DNA from: Phellopilus nigrolimitatus | Lineage: Eukaryota; Basidiomycota; Agaricomycetes; Hymenochaetales; Hymenochaetaceae | Direction of reading: 5' to 3' | NCBI GenBank assembly: GCA_021029095.1 | Contig: JAJOHG010000002.1 | Location: forward strand, 310,001 to 374,000 | Length of the DNA stretch: 64,000 nt | Shown: positions 19,435 to 29,008 of the stretch, piece after piece | How positions within the stretch are numbered: position 1 is the stretch's first letter | How the letters are laid out: each line of letters starts with the position of its first letter | The notes under the pieces: generated by a model | What the model saw: the letters and a program-made list of their open reading frames with translations, nothing else | What the model was told of the DNA's origin: nothing | Database searches by the model: none | Made by a program: the position numbers and the translations under genes

Positions 19435-19896
19435 ATGCGCTCCTCCGTCGCCGCCGCCCTCTTCCTCGCCATCCTGAACGGCGCCATCTCCGCACTCGCC
19501 GAGCCCGTGCGCCCCGTCCTTGGTGGCGGTGCGCTCAGGGCGGGCACCTCCAGGCCCCGGCCCCGACCCCGGCGCGACGCAGTCGCCAGCGAGAGCCGCA
19601 ACGGCGACAATAGCGTCGGCGTGACCAGCTACGGGCACGGCGACGGCTTCTGCCGCGTCAGCGCCAGCGGGGCCGCCCCCGGCCGCGGGCGCGCCGGGGA
19701 CGGCAGCGACTGCGGCGCGAACTGCAGCGAGGACGCGGTCTACCCTAATGGCGATGCGGGCGGCTGCGACGATGGCCGCGCGGCCTTCGGGTCTGGGGAC
19801 TATCGCGGGGAAAGCTATCGAGGAAACGGAGAGTATGACGGGCCCGAGGACCATGACCGCCATGCGCAGGAGGGCGTCCTCGATACCATTTTATGA
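19435..19896 (+). CDS. small secreted cysteine-containing protein, array gene G
   Basis: 153-residue single-exon member. The signal peptide MRSSVAAALFLAILNGAISA is followed by an Arg/Pro run with Arg-Arg-Asp. Next come RNGDNSVGVTSYGHGDGFC, which keeps the GDNSV core of the family, a Gly/Arg-rich stretch and the cysteine pair SDCGANCSED. One more cysteine (GGCDDG), a Gly/Tyr/Asp tail and the C-terminal GVLDTIL complete it. The signal peptide has diverged from A-C but the same layout is retained. Gene H is its closest relative. Confidence 0.75.
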   Translation: MRSSVAAALFLAILNGAISALAEPVRPVLGGGALRAGTSRPRPRPRRDAVASESRNGDNSVGVTSYGHGDGFCRVSASGAAPGRGRAGDGSDCGANCSEDAVYPNGDAGGCDDGRAAFGSGDYRGESYRGNGEYDGPEDHDRHAQEGVLDTIL

Positions 19897-19998
19897 TCGA
19901 TTCGTCGTGTCTGCCGCCTTTCTATCTTGTTCTGTTGAGTGTCTTGCTGCATTCTGGCCTGTGATGGTTCTTTGTTGTGGACCGCATGTCCTGCCAAT

Positions 19999-20065
19999 TG
20001 TATACCCGTGCTTTGAATGTCTCGTAAAAATGCTTTTGCTGAGGAGTTCTGCTCGACCGCCCGCC
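19999..20065 (+). terminator. conserved 3' flank of array gene G
   Basis: TGTATACCCGTGCT, TGTCTCGTAAAAATGC and TTTGCTGAGGAGTTCTGCTC. No such block follows gene H. Confidence 0.5.
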
Positions 20066-20233
20066 CGTAAGCCTCTGTCTACGCAGAGCTCCCTTCATCA
20101 CCTCGGGATGACTCCTGGCGACTACCGCTACATCATCGCTCGAGGTCATTTCTAAAGACTCAAGAAGTTCTTCTATTCAACGTCATTATGCAAAGCAATA
20201 AGCAGCACAGACCCGAGGTTCCCGGCTACGAAC

Positions 20234-20342
20234 CGGAAGCACTTTCGTGCACATCAACGGTGCAGGTGCGAAGCACTGTTATTTTCAGCCTTGGCCACCG
20301 TCGCGGCTGACAGGGAGGCGGACGGCGCTCGAGGGCTATAAG
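20234..20342 (+). promoter_or_regulatory. promoter of broken array gene H
   Basis: CGGAAGCA at 20234-20241, GGCTGACAGGGAGGCGGAC near 20305-20323 and TATAAG at 20337-20342. The copy kept its promoter although the coding part is damaged. Confidence 0.5.
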
Positions 20343-20476
20343 ATGCCGCCTCCTCCAGCCTCCTCCCCATCGTTCCTTCGCAACCTCCGCAACCGCCCCT
20401 CCGCTCCCCTTCCCTACGCTTGCGCGCACCGGCCGATTTACACTCTTTCGAGCGACATTTGCATTACCCACCTACC

Positions 20477-20804
20477 ATGCGCTCCTTCGCCATAGCCGCA
20501 CTCTTCCTTTCCATTCTCAGTTCTGCGTTCGCTACGCCGGTGCTCCCCATCCTCGTGGGCGCACTCGGAGCGCGCCTTCTGGCCCCGAACCCGGCCTCGG
20601 CGCGACGGCGTCGTCAGCGAGAGCTGCAACGGCGACAACAGCGTTGGCGTGACCAGCTACGGGCGCGGCGGCGGCGGTTTCTGCCGCATTAGCGGGACTG
20701 GCGCCGACCGCGGGCGCGCCGGGAACGGCAGTGACTTGCTCGTTCTGCAGCTGTACCCGAGTTTGTTCGCACGTGAAGCTCCTGTTTTCCGGACTATAAC
20801 ATAA
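20477..20804 (+). pseudogene. array gene H, frameshifted and truncated
   Basis: It begins with an intact signal peptide (MRSFAIAALFLSILSSAFA). The open frame then runs into an Arg-rich stretch and stops at 20692. One frame over, the sequence reads RDGVVSESCNGDNSVGVTSY and GFCRISGTGADRGRAGNGSD, matching gene G almost residue for residue, so a small indel lies near 20600. After GNGSD the match to G ends: the cysteine pair, the C-terminal motif and the 3' flank are gone, and the shifted frame stops at 20804. This is the right edge of the array. Confidence 0.7.
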
Positions 20805-20842
20805 ATTAGTCTATCTCAAGCTTGTAATTTTCGAGTTATGTC

Positions 20843-21220
20843 TCACCTTCGTACTCCCAGAATTGTATTCACGTCTGCCTTAGTAGACGCCCCGTCCTCC
20901 TTGTCAATATCGGCCCGCTCACTCAAATCCCCTGCCTGCCTGCGGTTCTCCCGACTGCCTTCTGGCCCGTCCAACCTGGGGGAATCATCGGTGTCCATTG
21001 GTGTCGAGCCATCAGACTTTTTAGTACCGCGAGCATTCCGTTGGACGTGGCGAATGTTTGCGCGCATGTTGCGAACTTCCGCCGACGCGCGGATTTCCGC
21101 CTCCTTTCGCGATTTACCAACAGACACGACGCGTGTCGTCATCTTGGTATGACCGCGATGATCCCATTCGATGTAGTTCTCAATGAACTTTCTAGACAGT
21201 CTAGACTTGACCTCGGGCAT
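20843..21220 (-). CDS. uncharacterised small basic protein
   Basis: A 125-residue frame starting MPEVKSRLSRKFIENYIEWD, rich in Lys/Arg in its first half and Asp/Ser/Pro in the second. I recognise no domain. It may be one exon of a longer gene, since the region upstream of its ATG contains acceptor-like sequence. It could also be a chance frame. Confidence 0.35.
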   Translation of the reverse strand: MPEVKSRLSRKFIENYIEWDHRGHTKMTTRVVSVGKSRKEAEIRASAEVRNMRANIRHVQRNARGTKKSDGSTPMDTDDSPRLDGPEGSRENRRQAGDLSERADIDKEDGASTKADVNTILGVRR

Positions 21221-21729
21221 TAGAGTCTAGGAAAGCGTGAAAAGTGCCAGCAGAGAAGTGGTAGTGTGTACGTAGCATGTATGTCGAAGGGCGTATCTAG
21301 ACGCGCTCACATGACCGTGGTGATGTAGAATATTATTCGCAGTACGGAGACTTAGGCGCTAAAGCACCTAACTAGAGGGGTGGAATAAATATGTGGATTG
21401 ACCGTTTCGGTCGAATGCAGCAGAAACGACCGGTCCGGGCAAATCAGGATAGCCGGGAGTCTACTGCTCAAGCTTCAAGCCGTCCTCGTCGTTGTAGATA
21501 TTCACATTTATTTGATGTATTTCGTAGACAGGACGGTATACGCACGTCGGGCCCGTTGGGCATCGGTGTAACAGCGAGCGCGAGAAAATTCGCTCGACGA
21601 CGTCACCGTACATTTTACACATGCAACGTAAGACGCTTGCACTCCACCTCGCTCATCGCCAAATACCAGCGTAGCGGGAGGGACATAAATAAGACACCCG
21701 TTCTCGCCGCCACTCTCATCTGAGCAAGC

Positions 21730-23671
21730 ATGTTGTCGTTGTCGCGCACAGCGAGGAGCCCGCTCGTCGCCTCCGCCCTCCGGCGCGTGGGCCCGTCCAG
21801 CGGTGCTGCATTCGTGCACGCGTCCGCGTCTTCCCAGAGCCCCAGTCTCACCACCGGCCGTCTGCGCCCCCGCACCCCCGCGCCGCTCCCCGCACCCCCC
21901 GCCAGCGCACGCGCCATGTCCGGCCTCGCCGAGAGCGCGGAGCGCCCCGCGCCCGACAAGGTGCTGCTCGACATCGCGGACTACATCCACGACCACACCG
22001 CGTACTCGCCGCTCGCGCTCGAGACCGCGCGCCTGTGCCTCGTCGACACGATCGGCTGCGGGCTCGAGGCCCTGCGCTTCGAGCACTGCCGCCGCCTCCT
22101 CGGCCCCGTCGTCGAGGGCACCGTCGTCCCGAACGGTGAGCACCCGATCGCGGTTTCATTCTATTTCTTTTGGGCACGCAGTTTGACGTGTGTCGGCGAC
22201 CCGAAGGCACGAAGGTCCCCGGGACGAACTACCAGCTCGACCCCATCCGCGGCGCGTTCAACATCGGCACCGCCATCCGCTGGCTCGACTTCAACGACTG
22301 CTTCCTCGCCGCCGAATGTACGTGCCCTTCCCATCGATCGATCGCGCGCACCTACTCATCCACACATTCATCTGCACAGGGGGCCACCCGTCCGACAACC
22401 TCGGCGCGATCCTCGCCGTCGCGGACCACCTCACGCGCGCGGGGGTGCGCGCGCTCACCGTGCGCGACCTGCTGCACGGCATGATCAAGGCGCACGAGAT
22501 CCAGGGCTCGCTCGCGCTGCTCAACTCGTTCAACCGCGTCGGGCTCGACCACGTCGTGCTCGTCAAGGCCGCGTCCGCCGCGGTCGTCTCCTCTCTGCTC
22601 GGGCTCTCGCGCGCGCAGACCGCCGACGCCGTCTCGCAGGCGTTCGTCGACGGCCAGGCGCTGCGCACGTACCGCCACGCGCCGAACACCGGCTCGCGCA
22701 AGTCGTGGGCCGCAGGCGACGCGTGCGCGCGCGCCGTGCACCTCGCGCTGCTCGTGCAGCGCGGCGAGATCGGGCTGCCGTCCGTGCTCTCCGCGCCGAC
22801 GTGGGGCTTCTACGACGTGCTCTTCCAGGGCCGCCCGTTCGAGTTCCAGATCCCGTACGGCAACTACATCATGGAGAACGTGCTCTTCAAGATCGCGTAC
22901 CCCGCCGAGTTCCACGCGCAGACCGCCGTCGAGGCCGCGCACACGCTGCACGCGCAGCTCAAGGCGCGCGGCCTGTCCGCGGACGACATCCAGGCCGTGC
23001 GCATCCGCACGCAGCAGGCCGCGATGCGCATCATCAACAAGAAGGGCAAGCTGCACAACTTCGCCGACCGCGAGTGCGCGCTCTTCCTCTGTCCCTCATT
23101 CTTCTCCTTCTTCTTCTGCTAACCACGTCGATTCCAGCCACGACATCAACTACATGGTCGCCTACCCGCTCATCTTCGGCGAGCTCAATTCTGAGTCCTA
23201 GTAAGTACGCCATTCCCTTCCCCCAAAGCCAACCCACCTAACCCCCTTCCAGCTCCGACACCAACGCCGCCGACCCGCGCATCGACGCGCTGCGCGCGAA
23301 GATCACATGCGTCGAGGACACGCGCTTCAGCGCGGACTACCACGACCCCGCGAAGCGCTCGATCGGGAACGCGATCACGCTCACGCTCGCGGACGGCACG
23401 GTGCTCGACGAGGTCGCGGTCGAGTACCCGATCGGCCACAAGCGCCGCCGCGCGGAGGGCACGCCGCTGCTCATGCGCAAGTTCGAGAACCACATCAAGC
23501 CGCATTTCGACGAGGCGCGCCAGAAGGAGTGAGCCCCCTCCCATTCTGTTCGATCGGCTGTGCAGATCTGACGAGAACCGACTTTACAGGATTTTGGAAA
23601 CGGTGACGAACACGGAGACGTTCCTCGATCTGCCCGTCGACAAGTTCACGGACTTGTTTGTCAAAGCATAA
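21730..23671 (+). CDS. 2-methylcitrate dehydratase, MmgE/PrpD family
   Basis: Six exons by reading: 21730-22135, 22207-22317, 22380-23073, 23137-23200, 23253-23528 and 23590-23671, all with GT-AG introns of 51-71 bases. The product begins with an Arg/Ser-rich mitochondrial-type presequence. The PrpD helical core follows ([51 protein letters not shown]), and then the lid domain ([29 protein letters not shown]). Members dehydrate 2-methylcitrate in the mitochondrial methylcitrate cycle that clears propionyl-CoA. Related PrpD enzymes act as cis-aconitate decarboxylase, which cannot be excluded by eye. Length and motif order are typical. GC content is markedly higher than in its neighbours, as expected of a strongly expressed gene. 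Confidence 0.88.
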
Positions 23672-23779
23672 GGGCATCTTCAGGGATAGCATACTCGATC
23701 TGTCGACGATTCCTTAAACACAATCGATACTGAAGCTACGCATGTAAAATACATTTAAGAAAGGCATCTTTGTTGCGAA

Positions 23780-24180
23780 CGAGAATATGAATGACAGAAT
23801 CGAAAGGTTCCACTACAACAATTTACATGTCTTCATCTGAGCGACACAGAAAGAGCAGTGGGGAACGATATCAGAATAACGAAAAGCATGGAAGTGTACA
23901 AAAGGTTTCGCACCAGGCCAGCCAACAAGAAAAATGACATGAGACGAGCAAGTGAATAAGGAAAATTAGAGCGCAGGATAATATACGAATGGCAAAATCG
24001 ACAGAATTCCAGTACAACAATTTCCATGCCCTGCCCAAGGTGATACAGAATAACAGAAAGCACTAAAGAACAATCCCAATAAAAACGGAAAACGCAGAAG
24101 CGTACAAGAGGTTTCGCACCAGGAAGAAAGATAATTCGAGACGAGCGGGGCGAAGAAAAATTAGAGCAAGGAATAATTTA
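23780..24180. repeat. two diverged ~195-bp direct repeats
   Basis: Unit 1 (about 23784-23980) and unit 2 (about 23981-24175) share ordered blocks: CTACAACAATTTACATG versus GTACAACAATTTCCATG, CAGAATAACGAAAAGCA versus CAGAATAACAGAAAGCA, AGGTTTCGCACCAGG, GAGACGAGC and AAATTAGAGC. The region lies between the convergent 3' ends of the PrpD gene and the next gene. No coding potential is seen. Confidence 0.65.
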
Positions 24181-24271
24181 GCAGCAGCAGGACAAGCGGT
24201 TCCAGAGTCGAGACAGTAAAGGAGCATTACGGGTATCGCATGCAGAATAAAGTATCAAAAGGGGTTTGGCA

Positions 24272-26954
24272 TCAGTCCTTTCTGTGAGGCATCGAAGGAG
24301 GAGCGTTTCTCTTCGCATGATCGATGGCATTTCGATGATACGTCCTCGGCCTTTTCTTCAAAGTCGCCGTCGAGGAACCGGTCGTCTTCACATCAATGTT
24401 CTCGTCGTTGTATTCGGCTGAATTAGCGTCCTGCACCTTTCTCACTCCGCTCGTAGAGCCTGAGGGTAGCTTCACCCTGGCCTGCCGCTTCTTTTGCTTA
24501 CTGCCATGCATTTCAGATGTCCCTGCTCCGCGCTCGGCCGGAAGCCCGACGTCCTGAACCTGAGGACTGGGCTGCAGAGGTGTCCTATTATTGGCATTCG
24601 CAACTGCGGGACGAGGGCGAGCGAGGGTGGGGGTCCTATTCTTGACCGGCCTACTTGTCACCGGGAGAGGCTCAAATGCAGGTTTCAGCCCACGATACGA
24701 AAGAGAGTCGGCGGCCTCGCTACTTGCACTGCCGATGCTTGTCTCCTCCGGCACAGACGCGAGCTTTTTCTCGAGCAGACGAGTCAGCGGGATAGACCGG
24801 GGGTGGCGTCGGCCAGTGAGCGCATTTTCACGACCAGCCTGATACTCTTCAATGGAAGATCTAGGCGGCGGATAAATGCTGTTGATAGAAGCGGAATAAA
24901 TCTCGCGGTGGTGCATCGTGCTAGGATCCGAGATGCCTGGCATAACCATCGTCGGAGGAGGGAGCGGGGTGGCTACGATTCCTGATTGCCTTGTCGTTTG
25001 ATAAGAAACCAAATCATGTAGGTTGATGGGCATCTCAGGTTTGAGCGACGCGGGGCTGGAATTAATGATGGACCGAGTTCGAAGGGGAACAATGCAAGAA
25101 TGGTTTGGTTTCTCTCGAGCAGTAGGCATTACACGTACTTGATTACGATTCAGAGACGCAAGTGCCTCTAAGTCTTTTTGCTGTAGGATGAGTTGACGAA
25201 GCTGTTCCGACAATTCCTCGAGGCTAGCAGTTGGCGCGACGAGGTTCAAACCATGATTCTCGGACGTCCGTGGGTTCGTCGCGGGGATAGTTGCTGGAGC
25301 AGCCTCGACTATAATCGGAGTCATGGAAGACCAAAGAGGAGATGTCGAATCAGGTGGCGTAGGGAGAAAGCTTTGCGGAAGGCGTTTGTGTTGAGAAACA
25401 TCACGTTTAGAAACTCTAGTCAAACCTTGATATACAGATTCGCGGACATGCGATGGAGAGTGTATGTTGCTGTTCTGAAAAGAAGTCTCTTCAGACTTGA
25501 CAAATCCACGACAACGGCCAGCAGAGAATATCGGAGCCGAAGCATTGAGAGCCGTGTCGCCCTTGGAGTGACCATGGTCGTGGCTACCATTAAGGTGAAA
25601 AGCATTGTAAATTGAACGATCTTGTACCTCGAACAGGTTGCGTGCACATTGATCGTCGTGAGGCTCTGATAGAGTCATTTCATTCGATAGATCTGAGAAT
25701 GGAGGCATGATAGATGTGTTTGTCGGGATACTTGAGTCCGGTCCATTATCGGTGACGTCGTTGTAATTCAGCCAAAATTCCTCAAGGCCTCTAGAAAGAC
25801 GGTCGTAATTGTTGGTCCACTCCCCCAATGGCCGCCTCACGCGTGTTGAATGCGTGTCGAGACCGCTCCCCTGAATAAGAGGCTTTCTGACAGTCTTCGA
25901 CGGGGACTGATGTGATGGGGCATGCACATGTGAATCATCGTCGATCGATTCCTGTTCCCGCAATGTACTGGTCTCTGGTACATGTCTTCTCGGGGGTGAG
26001 CGAGGAACTCTTCTAATGGCGTCTGATAGGCGCGTTTGGTTATCCTCAATGCTTACTGCAGATGTCTGTCGGGAGCGATGGACAACCGGAGCAGAACTAC
26101 CGTCCTGAAGCCCCCAGATCAAGCCAGGTGCAGTCGAAGGCTCTTCAATAATCGTACCTTCCGCGCCTCTTTCGTGATATTCATAACTGTGGACTTCAGG
26201 AGTGAACGGAATAGCTTACGAGGGGCATCGCGCGTAAGGAAGCGACGCAGGACCATGCAGAGCAGGAATGGGTCGAGGTGGAGAGTTTGTCCACATAAGC
26301 CAGTCTGTAGTGATAATAGGTATTAGAAAAATTTAAATTTGATGATGCATACAAACCTTCATTGATATGCGCTTGCTTCCGAAGGAAATTGTCGGGAAGG
26401 TGGCATCTCTCTTCAATGATTTCGACGGACTCAGGTGTCGAAGGCGGAGAAGGAGTGTGAGGCAAATCTGGAGTGCGAGGAGAAACCTGAGCGCAGGAGT
26501 AGTCTTCAGCCAAAAAGCAAGGTGTCATGTTTAGCGTGCATTTGTCCGCGCAAGGATGATAAGGTAGGGCAGCTGGCATGGAGACAGTTCGAGAGCTTGC
26601 GAGAACGGAGCGAGCAATCTGACCCGAAACAGTATCTTGACCAAGCTGTTCTGGGAAAGAGACTATCCTGCGCTGCAAATGTGCGTCCATAGGAGAGCCC
26701 GAGAAGTGGATTGGACGACTGAATGGAAGTTGGGCTTTTACGCGGTTCACAGGCGTTTTCGGATAAATGCGCCTCGAGCAACGCGGTGTTTCGTTTTGCG
26801 TACTAGACAGTGACTTATCAGCGTAGGCGACGCATTTGAGGCGGTTGTGCGCTGGAAGGACCTTGAAGTTGTACGAGTCGTCGCTCTGGACGTGGGTGGC
26901 ACCGAGGGTTGGCGACGTTTGCACGCATGCATCAGCATAATCCGCATCCATCAT
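24272..26954 (-). CDS. large Ser/Pro-rich protein of unknown function
   Basis: Several exons. The first holds MMDADYADACVQTSPTLG and a long polar region ending in LRKQAHINE. A short exon follows (DWLMWTNSPPRPIPALHGPA, ARCPS), and then YEYHERGAEGTIIEEPSTAP leads into a long last exon ending PPSMPHRKD. An upstream ATG at 27041 is in frame but adds a very basic stretch that looks untranslated. The protein is low in hydrophobic segments and rich in Ser, Pro, Thr and Arg, so largely disordered. One coiled-coil-like segment (ASLEELSEQLRQLILQQKDL) stands out, and basic clusters near the C-terminus could be nuclear localisation signals. The PPRPIPALHGP block looks conserved, but I cannot assign a family. 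Confidence 0.65.
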
Positions 26955-27354
26955 CGTACAAGCAACGTTCTGCGATGCTAACGCAAAGAATTTGCGTCGG
27001 CAACAGCGACCACGACGTCGCGCTCGATGGTGGACGTTCAAGACAAAAGTCTAGAGACGGCCGACGATCGCAGTTTACAGTATCTATATTCCCACAGTAA
27101 GCGCTTCTATGCTCCCTTTTGTGAGTCCATCTTTCTGTTAAAAGACGTCTTTAAAAATGCCTGTTCTCTTACGAGTCTATGACCAGTTTGTGATAGCTTC
27201 TGACAGCGAGATACTTGATTTGAGCCGAATGCTAAGATATATCTACCTAGCCGCATCTTTCGCCCATGGGCGCTGAATTATGCCGCGCATGCCGACTTAT
27301 AAGTAAGTGAACTGGCTTGCATTCCGCAGCGCATCTCTTGCTTCTTCAACCAAC

Positions 27355-28302
27355 ATGGTCACCGAGCATAACCATACAAGCTTTCCTGAAGATATCCTTA
27401 GACTCATCGTCGAAGAATGCTTGCTTTCCTCTCAGCCTAACGCGTTCCGTTTCTTTCTTGTTTCATCCTATACTAAAGCATGGGCCGAGCCTCACATATA
27501 TTCCAAAGTCGTCTTGCGAACTCCTAAACAAATCACCTCCTTCATTTCCGCCTTGAACGGTGAATCACCCACCTCATTGCCTGCACAGCATGTCAGAGTC
27601 ATCTGGCTCCTCTGCGCCGACTCCTCCGAAAACGGAGGCCTTCGCGATGTTCCCGAAAAATGTCCCAATTTAATACACTTTGCCTATGACGGGCCAGATG
27701 CTCCATTCGAAGTTCCTTATGCCGAAGCCACGAACGCAGCGGAGTCCCCTCGACTTTCACGGCTGACGATATGTTCCCCTAAGCAAGTCGCAGTGCAGCA
27801 GGGTCACATGCCGATACCGTTCCAACACCTCACACATCTCCATTTTATCTGTCCAAGCAGCGGTGCTTATGACGAACTTGTTTTTAAACGTGTAGGCCAG
27901 CTGACCTCGCTCTCATATCTTCTCATTGAAATCACTTCTCCATCTGCCATGTATTGGCCCAATTCAAGCGCTCCGATTTTCCCTTCTCACACTGCTCAGA
28001 TCAGCCTCTACAACCAAAGACAGAGTCTTCGAGACCTTTTCTCTCGCATACCAACATTACGCTCGGTGATCGTAAAATCGGACTTTCCTGTGATGGGGCG
28101 GAGCAGGATGATACGAAGCGTTTTCGAAGGAGAGCCTCGTATAATCCTAAAGCTCAGGGAAACAATCGAATCAGATGAGGCGTATCTAGAGGGATCGCCG
28201 TCTTATGTTCTACCTGAGGACCAGGTTACTGCTTGGCATGATCGTTTACTCTGCTCATTGGAGGAAGCAGATGAGATGTGGAGCAGGGAAGATACTATTT
28301 AG
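27355..28302 (+). CDS. F-box-like protein
   Basis: Single-exon 315-residue protein starting MVTEHNHTSFPEDILRLIVE. This is an F-box-like segment (residues about 8-55: FPEDILRLIVEECL, FFLVSSYTKAWAEPHIYSKV) as found in the large Agaricomycete families of putative SCF ubiquitin-ligase adaptors. The rest has leucine-rich features (CPNLIHFAYDG, LSRLTICSP, QHLTHLHFICP, TLRSVIVKSDFP) and ends EEADEMWSREDTI. An upstream in-frame ATG at 27307 is possible. The downstream ATG matches the start of its paralogue at 39024-39941. The target is unknown. Confidence 0.7.
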   Translation: MVTEHNHTSFPEDILRLIVEECLLSSQPNAFRFFLVSSYTKAWAEPHIYSKVVLRTPKQITSFISALNGESPTSLPAQHVRVIWLLCADSSENGGLRDVPEKCPNLIHFAYDGPDAPFEVPYAEATNAAESPRLSRLTICSPKQVAVQQGHMPIPFQHLTHLHFICPSSGAYDELVFKRVGQLTSLSYLLIEITSPSAMYWPNSSAPIFPSHTAQISLYNQRQSLRDLFSRIPTLRSVIVKSDFPVMGRSRMIRSVFEGEPRIILKLRETIESDEAYLEGSPSYVLPEDQVTAWHDRLLCSLEEADEMWSREDTI

Positions 28303-29008
28303 ATTTTGAATGTAAGCACTCTAGCTCTAAACTTGCGTTGAAGATTATAATCAACACCAGTCACTCAGTGGACCTTGGTTTGGAAATCGAATTTTTAGCG
28401 CTGGAACTTGGAAATGCCGGACATTTTGGATCAGATTGTTACAACATAGGAATTATGTCGCATGTGCGCGGAGCCAAGGAAAAAATGCACGTATCAACAG
28501 GTATCAATCAAGTAGCAACGATTTTTCTGACTTATACATTTTAGAATGTACTACGTTGTGTTCTATAGAAGCAGGCATGGCACCTATGTATAACTAGTAC
28601 TACTAGTCTAGTAGTAATCCCTCCGGAACCTCCGAGGGTTTTCTTGCGGAAAAGTCCTAACCTCAGCCACAATGACTCGATGCTGGACGGCACCAAAACC
28701 CAGGCCGAAGTTTCCACCAAATACCGGTGCTGACGATGGCTTGGGACTCGTGTATGACAGAACTTGCTGTAAAAACGAACCAAAAGAACGAGCTGGATGC
28801 CTGAGAACAGCGGTTTATTATTATCAATGCTAAGACAGAGTAAGCATAGCGATAACGGCGAGTTTTTTTATTTTATTGAAAAAAAGTTCAGAGATGTCCG
28901 CATCGTCATACTAGTAAGAACACAAATTCAATGGCCATGGATTGGTTAAGTGGGAAATCGTGATAGGTAACTTGGAACTTCTTACCTCTGTTTAGTTTAT
29001 CAATACAC
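28303..29008. other. intergenic, no gene recognised
   Basis: AT-rich spacer between the F-box-like gene and the 3' end of the methyltransferase gene. Short frames only. Confidence 0.4.

Noticed and set aside
21730..23241. Alternative 503-residue plus-strand frame and long minus-strand frames over the PrpD gene
   Set aside because: High GC content opens other frames. Only the spliced frame gives the PrpD motifs.
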